Shown piece by piece: positions 34,479 to 41,768 of a DNA stretch of 64,000 nucleotides; the stretch's first letter is position 1, and each line of letters starts with the position of its first letter. This DNA is from Streptomyces viridiviolaceus (GTDB lineage Bacteria > Actinomycetota > Actinomycetes > Streptomycetales > Streptomycetaceae). The translations under genes and the position numbers were made by a program. Location: contig NZ_BMWA01000033.1 of the NCBI RefSeq assembly GCF_014650995.1, positions 37,504 to 101,503 on the forward strand. Reading direction: 5' to 3'. The notes under the pieces are model-generated. The model had not been told where the DNA came from and searched no databases. It worked only from the letters and a program-made list of their open reading frames with translations.

Positions 34479-35430
34479 CTAGGGCATGTCCGGTGGGTCC
34501 TGTGACTGACCGGCTTGCGGATCGTTCCGGTCCACATGGGGCGGGGTGACCTCTCGGATGAGGAGTGGGGACGGCTGGAGCCGCACCTACCGAAGAACGT
34601 CGGACGGGGCGGACGTTGGAAGAGCCACCGCAGGGTGATCAACAGGATCCTCTTTCGGCAGCGCACAGGAATTCCATGGCGCGATCTACCGTCCCGGTTC
34701 GGGAAGTGGAAGACGGCGCACGACAGGCATCGACGCTGGTCAGCGGACGGCACGTGGGAAAGGATCCTGTGGGCCGTCCAGGCCGACGCCGACAAGGCAG
34801 GTCGAATCGACTGGAGCATGGTCAGCGTGGACTCCACCTCCTGCCGCGCCCATCAGCATGCGGGCGGCGCACGCGTCGCCGCACCGCGTATCCCCGGCAG
34901 GCGTAGTGGCCCGAGGCACCACCGTGCAGACGAGGCCCTGGGACGCTCCAGGGGCGGCCTCACCTGCAAGATCCACCTTGCTGGCGAAGGCGGATGCCGT
35001 CCTCTGGCCTTCCTCATCACACCGGGCCGGTGGGGCGATGCTCCGCAGTTGATCCCAGTTCTTGATCACATCCGGGTGCCGCGCCCGAGAGGCGGGCGCC
35101 CCCGCACCAGGCCGGACCACCTGGGCGGCGACAAGGCATATCCCTCCCGCCGCAATCGCCGCTACCTGCGGCGACGGCAGATCAAGCACACCATCCCAGC
35201 ACCGAAGAACCAGCGTTTCCACCGCAGGAGTCGAGGCATCAGGGGCAGCCGACCCGTTGGCTTCGATAAGGAGAAGTACAAGCGCCGTAACGAAGTCGAG
35301 CGGACGATCAACGCCCTGAAGAGCTTCCGGGCGGTGGCCACGAGGTACGACAAGCGGGCATACGTCTCCCATGGCACCGTCGCCCTCGCAGCGATTCGCC
35401 TCTGGCTACGTGCATGAGACATGGCATACG
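34479..35430 (+). mobile_element. intact IS5-family insertion sequence
   Basis: An approximately 950-base element around one complete transposase gene. The left end CTAGGGCATGTCC (34479-34491) and the complement of the right end (35415-35430) share TAnGnCATGTC, an imperfect 11-base terminal inverted repeat. The exact ends and a target duplication cannot be fixed. It separates the TetR at 35803 from the operon it appears to control. Confidence 0.75.
34536..35417 (+). CDS. IS5-family transposase
   Basis: A complete DDE transposase of 293 residues from the ATG at 34536 (a TTG 21 bases earlier is also in frame). It begins with the DUF4096-type DNA-binding region (LSDEEWGRLEPHLPKNVGRG, then FRQRTGIPWRDLPSRFGKWK). 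DDE residues are in WSMVSVDSTSCRAH (first Asp), HLGGDKAYPSRRNRRYLRRR (second Asp) and YKRRNEVERTINALKSFRAV (Glu). Every part is in one frame, so unlike the other IS scraps here it may be active. Its orientation is opposite to the flanking ADH operon and TetR. Confidence 0.92.
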   Translation: MGRGDLSDEEWGRLEPHLPKNVGRGGRWKSHRRVINRILFRQRTGIPWRDLPSRFGKWKTAHDRHRRWSADGTWERILWAVQADADKAGRIDWSMVSVDSTSCRAHQHAGGARVAAPRIPGRRSGPRHHRADEALGRSRGGLTCKIHLAGEGGCRPLAFLITPGRWGDAPQLIPVLDHIRVPRPRGGRPRTRPDHLGGDKAYPSRRNRRYLRRRQIKHTIPAPKNQRFHRRSRGIRGSRPVGFDKEKYKRRNEVERTINALKSFRAVATRYDKRAYVSHGTVALAAIRLWLRA

Positions 35431-35494
35431 AGCCCCCGGCCCCGATCAATACTCCGTCGCCACCCTCAACCACATCCAATAGAGTGCTGAAGGC

Positions 35495-35806
35495 ATGACG
35501 GCTCTTAAGGTCTTCAGCTTCGTGCGCCACGTCGATGGCCTCCGCTACCACTTCGAGACCGACGGCGAGCGCAATGGCCGGCCCGCCTATCGCCGAACCG
35601 ACGGACAGGTGTGGTGCGTTTGGGGGCCAGAGGACGGCTGGCACTGCGAGATCGCCGGCGGCCTCGTCACCGCCTACCCCGTCAACAGCCTCGGCAACGA
35701 GCCTGAGCCTCCTGCCACCGTCTGGCGCAGCTTCAAGAACGACCGCTCCTACCTCTACGACCTGCGCCCCACTGAGCCACGGCGCGACTCATCGGACACG
35801 CCCTAG
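35495..35806 (+). CDS. hypothetical protein
   Basis: A 103-residue protein with no recognised family. The sequence is rich in aromatics: FSFVRHVDGLRYHFETDGER, then VWCVWGPEDGWHCEIAGGLV. GAAGG precedes the ATG at a short distance. It is convergent with the TetR gene and overlaps its end by four bases, and starts 64 bases from the right end of the IS5 element. Confidence 0.5.
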   Translation: MTALKVFSFVRHVDGLRYHFETDGERNGRPAYRRTDGQVWCVWGPEDGWHCEIAGGLVTAYPVNSLGNEPEPPATVWRSFKNDRSYLYDLRPTEPRRDSSDTP

Positions 35807-36372
35807 ACGACAAGCGAGTCGAAGACGTCGAAGAAGCCGTCCAGGGGAGCCCGGCTTCGGGTCACCTTCGCCCGCAACACCGCACCTTCCCACCCGTCGA
35901 CGAGAAACTGCCCGAGCTGTCCGGGCGTGAGGGCGCTCGTGAGGGCGCCGGCCGCACGCGCTTCTTCCAGGACCCGTGTGACAGCGTCGGTCCAAGCGCT
36001 CAGCCGGGCATCGACCTTGCCGCGCATGGCGTCCGTCTGGTTCGACAGCTCCGCCCCGAAGTTCCCGAACATGCACCCACGCCCGTAGGAGAAGCGCTCC
36101 AGATCCGCGGCGAGGTACTCGAAATGGGCGCGCAGCCGTGACACGGGCGCCAGGTTCTCGTCCCGCAGCATCTCCAACCTGCGGGAGGCGGCGTAGCGGT
36201 CCATGACCTCGCCGGCAAGGGCTTCCTTGTTCTCGAAGTGGTTGTACACCGACCCCTTGGGAATACCGGCCGTGCGGGCGATGTCCTGGATCCCTGTGCC
36301 GTTGAAGCCGCGCTCGTGGAAACACTCCATGGCGGCCTCGACCAACTGCTCACGAACGCTGGGCCTGGGCAT
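35803..36372 (-). CDS. TetR-family regulator of the ADH operon
   Basis: A 189-residue TetR regulator. The HTH is complete: ERGFNGTGIQDIARTAGIPK, then GSVYNHFENKEALAGEVMDR, the form seen in regulators of alcohol/aldehyde or alkane operons. ATG at 36372 has GGGAG six bases upstream. Its upstream operator (36400-36417) closely matches the one before the hypothetical protein / ADH operon at 33510-33528, so it should repress both itself and that operon. An IS5 element now lies between them. Confidence 0.93.
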   Translation of the reverse strand: MPRPSVREQLVEAAMECFHERGFNGTGIQDIARTAGIPKGSVYNHFENKEALAGEVMDRYAASRRLEMLRDENLAPVSRLRAHFEYLAADLERFSYGRGCMFGNFGAELSNQTDAMRGKVDARLSAWTDAVTRVLEEARAAGALTSALTPGQLGQFLVDGWEGAVLRAKVTRSRAPLDGFFDVFDSLVV

Positions 36373-36399
36373 TCAAGCTCCCTTTCTCTCACCCAGAAG

Positions 36400-36417
36400 A
36401 ATATGAACGGTCGTCTT
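36400..36417. promoter_or_regulatory. TetR operator, autoregulatory copy
   Basis: AATATGAACGGTCGTCTT, 27 bases upstream of the TetR ATG. It is identical to 33510-33527 at 17 of 18 positions. Confidence 0.75.
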
Positions 36418-36938
36418 GAACGTCAATCGGACGATCCAAGAACGGTTGCAGCGGGCCGCTCGCTTCTGGGGCCGACGGCCGCGATTCCACCAGGCACGCT
36501 CGCCGGTCCGCGGCCGTCACACGGCCTCGCTCGCCGCCGCGAGGTCCGCCCGGCCACAGCGCGGCGAGACGTTGTCGGCACCCGCCCATAATCGACTCCC
36601 CCTCGCCCGGCGCGGCACCGGAATCCCTGCATCACCGGCCCGGACGTCGCGCCCGCGTCGACCGGCGCGCACCCAGTCCCGGCCCCGCCGGCACGGCTCG
36701 GCCCCGGCCCGGGCCGGCTCCTCCTCCTCCTCCTCCTTCTGCGCCGCCGGCCGAGCACCCGCACCCGGTCTCGGGCGAGTCCGCCCCGTGACACTCGGCC
36801 ACGAAATGTCCGGCACGGTGTACGCAGCGGACGATGGCGTCAAGTTCGGCCTAGCCGCAGCCCTGCGCGCCGGGTCGGTGCCGCCCTGCGGATCCGGGCC
36901 GAGCCGTTCCGACCCGCTCCGAGCCGACTCGGCGCCGG
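36418..36938. other. decayed stretch with a possible alcohol-dehydrogenase scrap
   Basis: Mostly low-complexity arginine/proline frames. At about 36765-36850 on the plus strand, RVRPVTLGHEMSGTVYAADD resembles the zinc-binding N-terminal region of a medium-chain alcohol dehydrogenase ('p.tLGHE.sGtV'). A CTC trinucleotide run of about seven copies lies at 36718-36738. Confidence 0.35.
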
Positions 36939-37700
36939 TCAGTCCTCCCGCCTGGCGTCCGCGGCCCGTACCAGATGCACGGCCGTACTCGACCAGTCGC
37001 CGCTCGGCAGCCCGAGCCGCAGACCGTACGCCTCCAGGACGGCGGCGTGATGGACGGCGCCCATGCGCGCGTCCCGGTAGCGGGCGCCCGCGGTGAGGCC
37101 GCGCAGTCGCACCGGTGCGTCCGGCACACCCCGGCCCGGGCCGCGCCGCCACGCCAGGACCAGCGTCTCGGCCCCGTCGCCGGCGGCGTACTGCACCACG
37201 ATGGGACCGTCGCCACGCGGTCCGGCCGGCCGGTACAGGGAGCCGTGCTGCACGAGGTGGCGCACCCTCTTGTACTCGGCGACCAGCGCCGCGCCCTCGG
37301 CGAGTTCCTCCCGGGTCCAGCGGTTCAGGTCGCCCCCGATCCCGAGCAGTCCGGCCATCGCCGCGTGGAAGCGGTACCGCAGCGGGACCGTGCGGCCGGT
37401 GAACTGGTTGGGCACGTCGGTGACCCACGCGGACATCACCCGGGCCGGCAGCACCTGGCCGAATCCGTCCTGGATGACCAGCCGGTCCACGGCGTCGGTG
37501 TTGTCCGACGTCCACGCCTGGTCCGTCCGGCGCAGGATGCCGAGGTCAGCGAGCGCCCCCCTCCCCCGCCGCTGCACGTCTCCACGCGCAGCCCGAGGTG
37601 GTCGGCACGCAGTCGGTCCAGGACGCCGTACAGGTTGCGTACGTAGGCCGTCCACCGCCGGTCGTGGCCGTCGGGCCGCCTGGACCAGCCGGCCTCGCGC
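36939..37700 (-). pseudogene. GH36 alpha-galactosidase, C-terminal half, frameshifted
   Basis: The C-terminal half of a GH36 alpha-galactosidase. LYGVLDRLRADHLGLRVETC ends in SGGGG; after a shift at about 37555 it continues LGILRRTDQAWTSDNTDAVD, whose TSDNTDA block carries the catalytic acid/base aspartate, and FGQVLPARVMSAWVTDVPNQ. The C-terminal beta domain runs to 36939. The N-terminal half with the nucleophile is missing. It abuts an I36-inhibitor scrap on the other strand. Confidence 0.8.
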
Positions 37701-37829
37701 CCATCGCTTGCAGTAGTTGACGTGCGTTGCCGGCCCGCCCGATGCGCGGAGGCCCCGCCGACGTGCAACGCCACACAGGACCGCCCGATCCCCCGGCCGG
37801 ACACCGCACCCGCCCACGCGGCATCGGGG

Positions 37830-38082
37830 CGGCCGCGTCTTCTGGACGTCGGCGACTTCCTGGTGGTCGTAACGGCAGCATCGAAGACCTCCCGTCCGCG
37901 ATCCGCGACCGCGGCAGCTCCATCCGCAACAAGTCCTGCCGCATCGCCCGCATCTACGAGAAGCGCAACCACGCCGGCCGCTGGGTGTGCGTCACCCGCA
38001 GCGGCGGCTCCATCCACGACCTGCGCGGCTACAACCTCAACGACCAGACCCGCTCCCTCAAGATCAACCGCAACGACTGCGG
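37830..38082 (+). pseudogene. peptidase inhibitor family I36 fragment, copy 1
   Basis: SIRNKSCRIARIYEKRNHAG, then WVCVTRSGG and YNLNDQTRSLKINRNDC, form the gamma-crystallin-like I36 inhibitor domain with its two cysteines. The secretion signal and start are missing upstream. At the 3' end the usual stop has been lost, because the bases after NRNDCG differ from those of the second copy (40323-40363). Copy 2 keeps the TGA. Such proteins are secreted inhibitors of metallo- or serine peptidases. Confidence 0.7.
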
Positions 38083-38117
38083 CTCACCCACACCCCCGGC
38101 AGTGCCCTGCCCCTCGG
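38042..38117. repeat. direct repeat of the I36 3' end, copy 1
   Basis: About 76 bases almost identical to 40323-40397: the last 14 codons of an I36 gene and the left arm of its terminator hairpin. The right arm of the terminator is missing here, so the junction lies close to 38117. Confidence 0.75.
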
Positions 38118-38245
38118 ATAACGCAGACCCTCCTGGGCCAGGCCGCCGCGGAACAGACGTGGTACCGCGGCAGGTCGGGAACCCGCCGCGGGCCGAGTCG
38201 CTGCCGTGGGTCATGTGCCTGCGCACGGGACCCGTTCCACCATGG

Positions 38246-39499
38246 TCAGTCCGCCGTGGTCTCCCACCCGTAGTCCGGCAGCTTGAAGAAGTCGTCCCCG
38301 TCGACCTGGTCGGCGCTGCCCGTGGCCAGGCCCGTCATCAGGGACTCCACTCCGGTACGTACGGACTGGACGAACATGCCGCGCTGCTGCTGTCCCAAGT
38401 CGTCCTGCTGTCCGCGGACTTCGAAGAGGACTGTGCCGGTTCCGTTGAGGGCGAAGGCGGAGCGGCCCTGGCCGGCATATTCGCGCGCGTCGGGGTGGAG
38501 ATAGCGGCCGACCGCGGCGAGCCTCGACTGCTCGCCGTATGCGCCGGCGATGCCATTAGCCACCGTGAGCGCATAGCGGCGGGACTTGTCCTGGTCCAGC
38601 TTCGGCCACTGCTTCTTGTACTTGGCCCCGTCGTTCACGCCGAGCGGCGGGTAGTCCAGCGAGACCGAGATCAGCTTGCCGTCCTGAGGGCCGCCCGTGA
38701 TGCTCTCGCAGGGACCCATGTGGTGCAGATCGATGAAGGCATCGACAGATCCCTTCTCATTGCGCATCTTCACATACGTGTCACGGATCGCTCGCGACTC
38801 GGGGGAAAGGAAGAAGCCGGCGTCGGTCTGCGTGCCGGGGAGGTCGGAAGCTCGCGGGACGTAGTTCAGATCCGGGTTGAAGTCCCGGTTGAGGTCATAG
38901 CCGGGCTGGTCGATGCCGTCACCCCTGAGGCTGTGGTACCAGGCCCGCGGTGCCCCGGCCAACTGGGGGAACTGCGCGACGGTCTGGTCCCAGGAGCGTA
39001 CGTTGATACGACGGTTGAGCTCGCCGCCGTCCGGGTTCACCATCGGCATGGCGACCAGGGTGACCTTGCTGAGGAGTTCGGCGGTCTCCGGACCAGAGCC
39101 CGAACCGAGCTCCTTGAGGATGCCGATGAGGGCTTCCGTGCCCGTGCGCTCGTTGCCGTGAATGGCGCTGGTCACCATCAGGACACGGGGGCCGGTGCCC
39201 ACTCGCGCGGCCCACAGTTCGCGGCCCTGGGTAGTGCGCCCGGCGACCTCGACCTGCACCCGGCCCTTGCTGGTCTTCTCGATCTGCTTCAGTGTGGCGC
39301 CCAGTTGAGCATGGTCGGTCCAGCCAGACCAGGACGGATCGTCAGAGATCTTGCAGCTGCCCGGCTCGCTTTCGGCAGCCGTGACCGTGGCGGCGGCCGG
39401 TGAAGTGACCAGTACGGAGCCGAGGGCGGCGGAGGCCGCGACGGTGGCAACGGCTGTGCGTAGCGCTCGCGAACGGGTGCTCTGCGGGTAGGTGCGCAT
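38246..39499 (-). CDS. secreted M14 zinc carboxypeptidase
   Basis: A 417-residue secreted carboxypeptidase. The Sec-type signal has arginines near the start, a hydrophobic stretch VATVAASAALGSVLVTSPAA and a likely AAA cleavage at about residue 37. The M14 catalytic residues are present: zinc ligands His114 and Glu117 (SAIHGNERTG), the second histidine in FIDLHHMGP at 259-260, and catalytic Glu360 (GTVLFEVRG). YDLNRDFNPD supplies the substrate-binding arginine. The strong GAGGAG precedes the ATG. It probably trims peptides outside the cell for nutrition. It is bracketed by two copies of an I36 inhibitor 3' end. Confidence 0.93.
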   Translation of the reverse strand: MRTYPQSTRSRALRTAVATVAASAALGSVLVTSPAAATVTAAESEPGSCKISDDPSWSGWTDHAQLGATLKQIEKTSKGRVQVEVAGRTTQGRELWAARVGTGPRVLMVTSAIHGNERTGTEALIGILKELGSGSGPETAELLSKVTLVAMPMVNPDGGELNRRINVRSWDQTVAQFPQLAGAPRAWYHSLRGDGIDQPGYDLNRDFNPDLNYVPRASDLPGTQTDAGFFLSPESRAIRDTYVKMRNEKGSVDAFIDLHHMGPCESITGGPQDGKLISVSLDYPPLGVNDGAKYKKQWPKLDQDKSRRYALTVANGIAGAYGEQSRLAAVGRYLHPDAREYAGQGRSAFALNGTGTVLFEVRGQQDDLGQQQRGMFVQSVRTGVESLMTGLATGSADQVDGDDFFKLPDYGWETTAD

Positions 39500-39929
39500 G
39501 GGGCGGGCTCCTCACGACGTTACGGCCGGGACCGGCGTGGGGGGCGGTCGGGATCATGCTGACCTGTGGGTCAAGGCAAGGTCAATGGGGCGTAGATGAA
39601 TGCCCATGCAGGCGAGGGGCCCCGAGGGCCGGGAGTCGCGGTGGTGAAGAGAGCAGGATGTGGGCGCCCGCTCACGAGCTCGTGCACGGTAGGCGGTGAG
39701 ACGTCGAGGGTTTCGGTGGGGCTCAGTGTTCACCTCTGCTGTGCCCCAGGGACCAGGTCCTCGGCTTGCTGATGGGACAGCAGGCCGGCGACGGCTTGGA
39801 CGATGTCGGTCCACTGCTCGTGGCGTCCCAGATGAACCGCCCTGGGTTCGGTGGAGGCTCTATGCGTTGACTCCAGCCTCCGGTTGGGGCTGGTGTTGAG
39901 CGTGGCTGCCCGCGTCGGAGTGATGCATC
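39500..39929. other. intergenic region with an unrecognised scrap
   Basis: Promoter side of the M14 gene. On the minus strand at about 39735-39845 a short frame reads HLGRHEQWTDIVQAVAGLLS, then HQQAEDLVPGAQQR and a stop. It is protein-like but not recognised, and is probably part of the neighbouring transposon debris. Confidence 0.35.
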
Positions 39930-40320
39930 AGCCCTGAACCGGCCGGGGTGCCCGCTCGGTCGCGGCGCCACAAGGCCATCGTCGACAGCAGCGCGTACCG
40001 CACCGGCCCCGCCGCCGCCCGCAGGTCCGAGGGGTACTCCTTCGCCGCCCGCGCGCCAGGCCGCGACCAGCTTCTCCGACACGTCCGCGAACAGCTCCGG
40101 CGGAAGCCGGAGCCCACGCACCAGCTGGAGCTTGTTCACCTCCGCCAGCAGGCTGTCCAGCCCCAGCGCATCCGGGTCCGCCTTCAGCTCGGTGAAGAAG
40201 GTGCCCCCGCCGCCCGCCCTCTCCTCATCCGCGTCGGCTTCCTCGGCGATCAGGTCGTCCAGCCGGGACCGGGTCATCGCCGACAGCCGATCCACGGTGG
40301 CCGCACAGAACCGCTCCTCG
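39930..40320 (-). mobile_element. Tn3-family transposase remnant
   Basis: VDRLSAMTRSRLDDLIAEEA, TFFTELKADPDALGLDSLLA and EVNKLQLVRGLRLPPELFAD form the N-terminal region of a Tn3-type transposase. A shift then leads to RAAKEYPSDLRAAAGPVRYA, after which the similarity ends. The DDE catalytic core is absent. The 5' edge of the remnant meets the second I36 copy at about 40320. Confidence 0.8.
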
Positions 40321-40322
40321 AA

Positions 40323-40397
40323 GACCAGACCCGCTCCCTGAATATCAACCGCAACGACTGCGGATGACCCGCACCCCGGGCGGTGCCCTGCCCCTCA
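40323..40397. repeat. direct repeat of the I36 3' end, copy 2
   Basis: The second copy of the I36 gene end, reading DQTRSLNINRNDCG and then TGA, followed by the terminator. Only the end of the gene is present; upstream it joins the Tn3 remnant directly. Confidence 0.75.
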
Positions 40398-40410
40398 GGC
40401 AGGGCACCGC
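40380..40410. terminator. I36-associated terminator hairpin
   Basis: GCGGTGCCCTGCC (40380-40392) pairs perfectly with 40398-40410 across a five-base loop. It lies 14 bases past the TGA of the second I36 copy; only its left arm survives in the first copy. Confidence 0.75.
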
Positions 40411-40433
40411 CGGACTGTCCAGTGGTCACGGTC

Positions 40434-41011
40434 TCACGGCTCGACCGCCCTGCCGGGACGCGCAGGCGGGGAGCGTCCGGGGACGGGGGTGATGTCACTG
40501 TCAGGACAGGCCTCCGCAAGAGCGTTGAGCGCGTCCAGCTTCGCGGTGTCGACGGCCAGGCCCCAGGACAGCTTGATGGGTACCCAATACGTGAGGTACC
40601 GACAGCGCGCGGACTCGACGGGCAGCCACTCGGCGACGACCTGGTCGGCCTTCTGCCGGTTGGAACGCTGGCTTCCCGCCTCCAGGTGCCGGAGGTCGTT
40701 CAGGTAGTTGAGTAGGCGACACGCTTGTCCCGGGCCCAGAACTTGGCCGCGGAGTCCCATGCCTCGGCAAGCGGGACAACGTGGTCGATGTCGGTGGCCG
40801 TGACGGGCTGGTCGTCGTACCAGGAATACCAAGTGCCCCCGACAGGGGGCGGGGTGACAGCCCCCGCGAGCAGGACCTCCTGCCGGGTGTTGCAGCCGTC
40901 ACGGTCGGCGTCGAACCAGCCGGAGCCGAACTCCCGGGCATGGTCGTATGCTCCGACCAGTCCGTGACAGGCGTGATGAGCCGCGGACATGTCGTCAGCC
41001 GCCGTAGACAT
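40434..41011 (-). pseudogene. HNH-family endonuclease (DUF1524-like), frameshifted
   Basis: From a possible ATG at 41011, GSGWFDADRDGCNTRQEVLL and ATDIDHVVPLAEAWDSAAKF carry the HNH-like DIDHVVPL motif. A shift at about 40715 moves the rest to another frame: YLNDLRHLEAGSQRSNRQKA and WLPVESARCRYLTYWVPIKL. Intact proteins of this type are secreted or cytoplasmic nucleases of about 200 residues. The single-base shift lies after the metal-binding motif and removes the asparagine half. Confidence 0.78.
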
Positions 41012-41379
41012 ACGCACAGTTGCCGACGGGGATGTCGGCGGGGAGCACGGAGGGCTTGCGGGCCTGGTCGGGGGCGGGGTTGTCGCATCGTGACCGTGGT
41101 CGGGTCGTCGCGGTCGGTGGTGCTGAGGATGGATGGAGGTGGCGGGGACCGGCTGGCGGTGGCGGTGCCGGCGCAGTGCCCGATGGCCACCACCGAGCAG
41201 ATGCATCAGCAATGGTCGTCGGCTCACGATGTCCCCAGTGATGTTGGCCGTTTCGCCGCAGCAGCGGGACGCTGTGCAGATCGGCGGACGTCGAGCAGGC
41301 GGGGCGCCGGTCTCAGAGACCCGCAACTCATCGGGATCGCGATCAGGCTGGACCGGCATCCCGATCCGGCCGACCCGAC
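41012..41379. other. intergenic, no supported gene
   Basis: No convincing protein. One minus-strand frame ends PADIPVGNCAYVYGG at about 41003, overlapping the HNH remnant, and may be the tail of an unknown small gene. Otherwise nothing is seen. Confidence 0.3.
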
Positions 41380-41642
41380 CCGTGGATCGGTCTGCTGATG
41401 GTGAACGCGCACAGGCACCGCGCGGGACGCGGGTGGCAGTTGGCCCGGCTGCTGGAGGACCGTTTCCGCCGGGCGGGCGTACGGGTGTGAAGCCGGCCGT
41501 CCTCAAGAACAATCGGGCCGACTTCGCCCTCTGGAGCGAACTCGGTTACCGGGTGATCGACCGGCGCAAGGACCGTCAACTCGGGTGTTCCTGTGCGGTC
41601 ATGCGTAAACGGCTGTCAAATGAAGGACAGTTGACCGGATAG
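41380..41642 (+). pseudogene. GNAT acetyltransferase C-terminal fragment, frameshifted
   Basis: PWIGLLMVNAHRHRAGRGWQ and LARLLEDRFRRAGVRV form the acetyl-CoA motif A. After a shift near 41490 the fold continues VLKNNRADFALWSELGYRVI and DRRKDRQLG. The N-terminal part is not found. It lies directly upstream of the M4 peptidase promoter. Confidence 0.7.
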
Positions 41643-41704
41643 CGAACATTGGCATGCACCTTCCGGACATGATTTGGTCAAGAAGTTGACCGGCATCTGT
41701 CAAA
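41612..41704. promoter_or_regulatory. symmetric repeat array upstream of the M4 peptidase
   Basis: CTGTCAAA occurs at 41612-41619 and 41697-41704, and GTTGACCGG at 41630-41638 and 41685-41693. A perfect inverted repeat, GGTCAA-GAAG-TTGACC, lies at 41676-41691. The array ends 64 bases before the GTG start and probably contains the promoter and binding sites of an unknown regulator. Confidence 0.5.
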
Positions 41705-41768
41705 CGATGCCTGCTTCTTGGGAGTCTCGCGGCCACCCCTCGCATCTTGAGACCCAAGGAGATCCAGA

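Noticed and set aside
36718..36738. CTC trinucleotide run
   Set aside because: Short simple-sequence repeat in decayed DNA; no coding or regulatory context supports a function.
37727..39403. Long plus-strand frame extending the I36 fragment through the M14 gene
   Set aside because: Only the first part (to 38082) matches I36. The remainder is the complement of the M14 carboxypeptidase and results from loss of the I36 stop codon.
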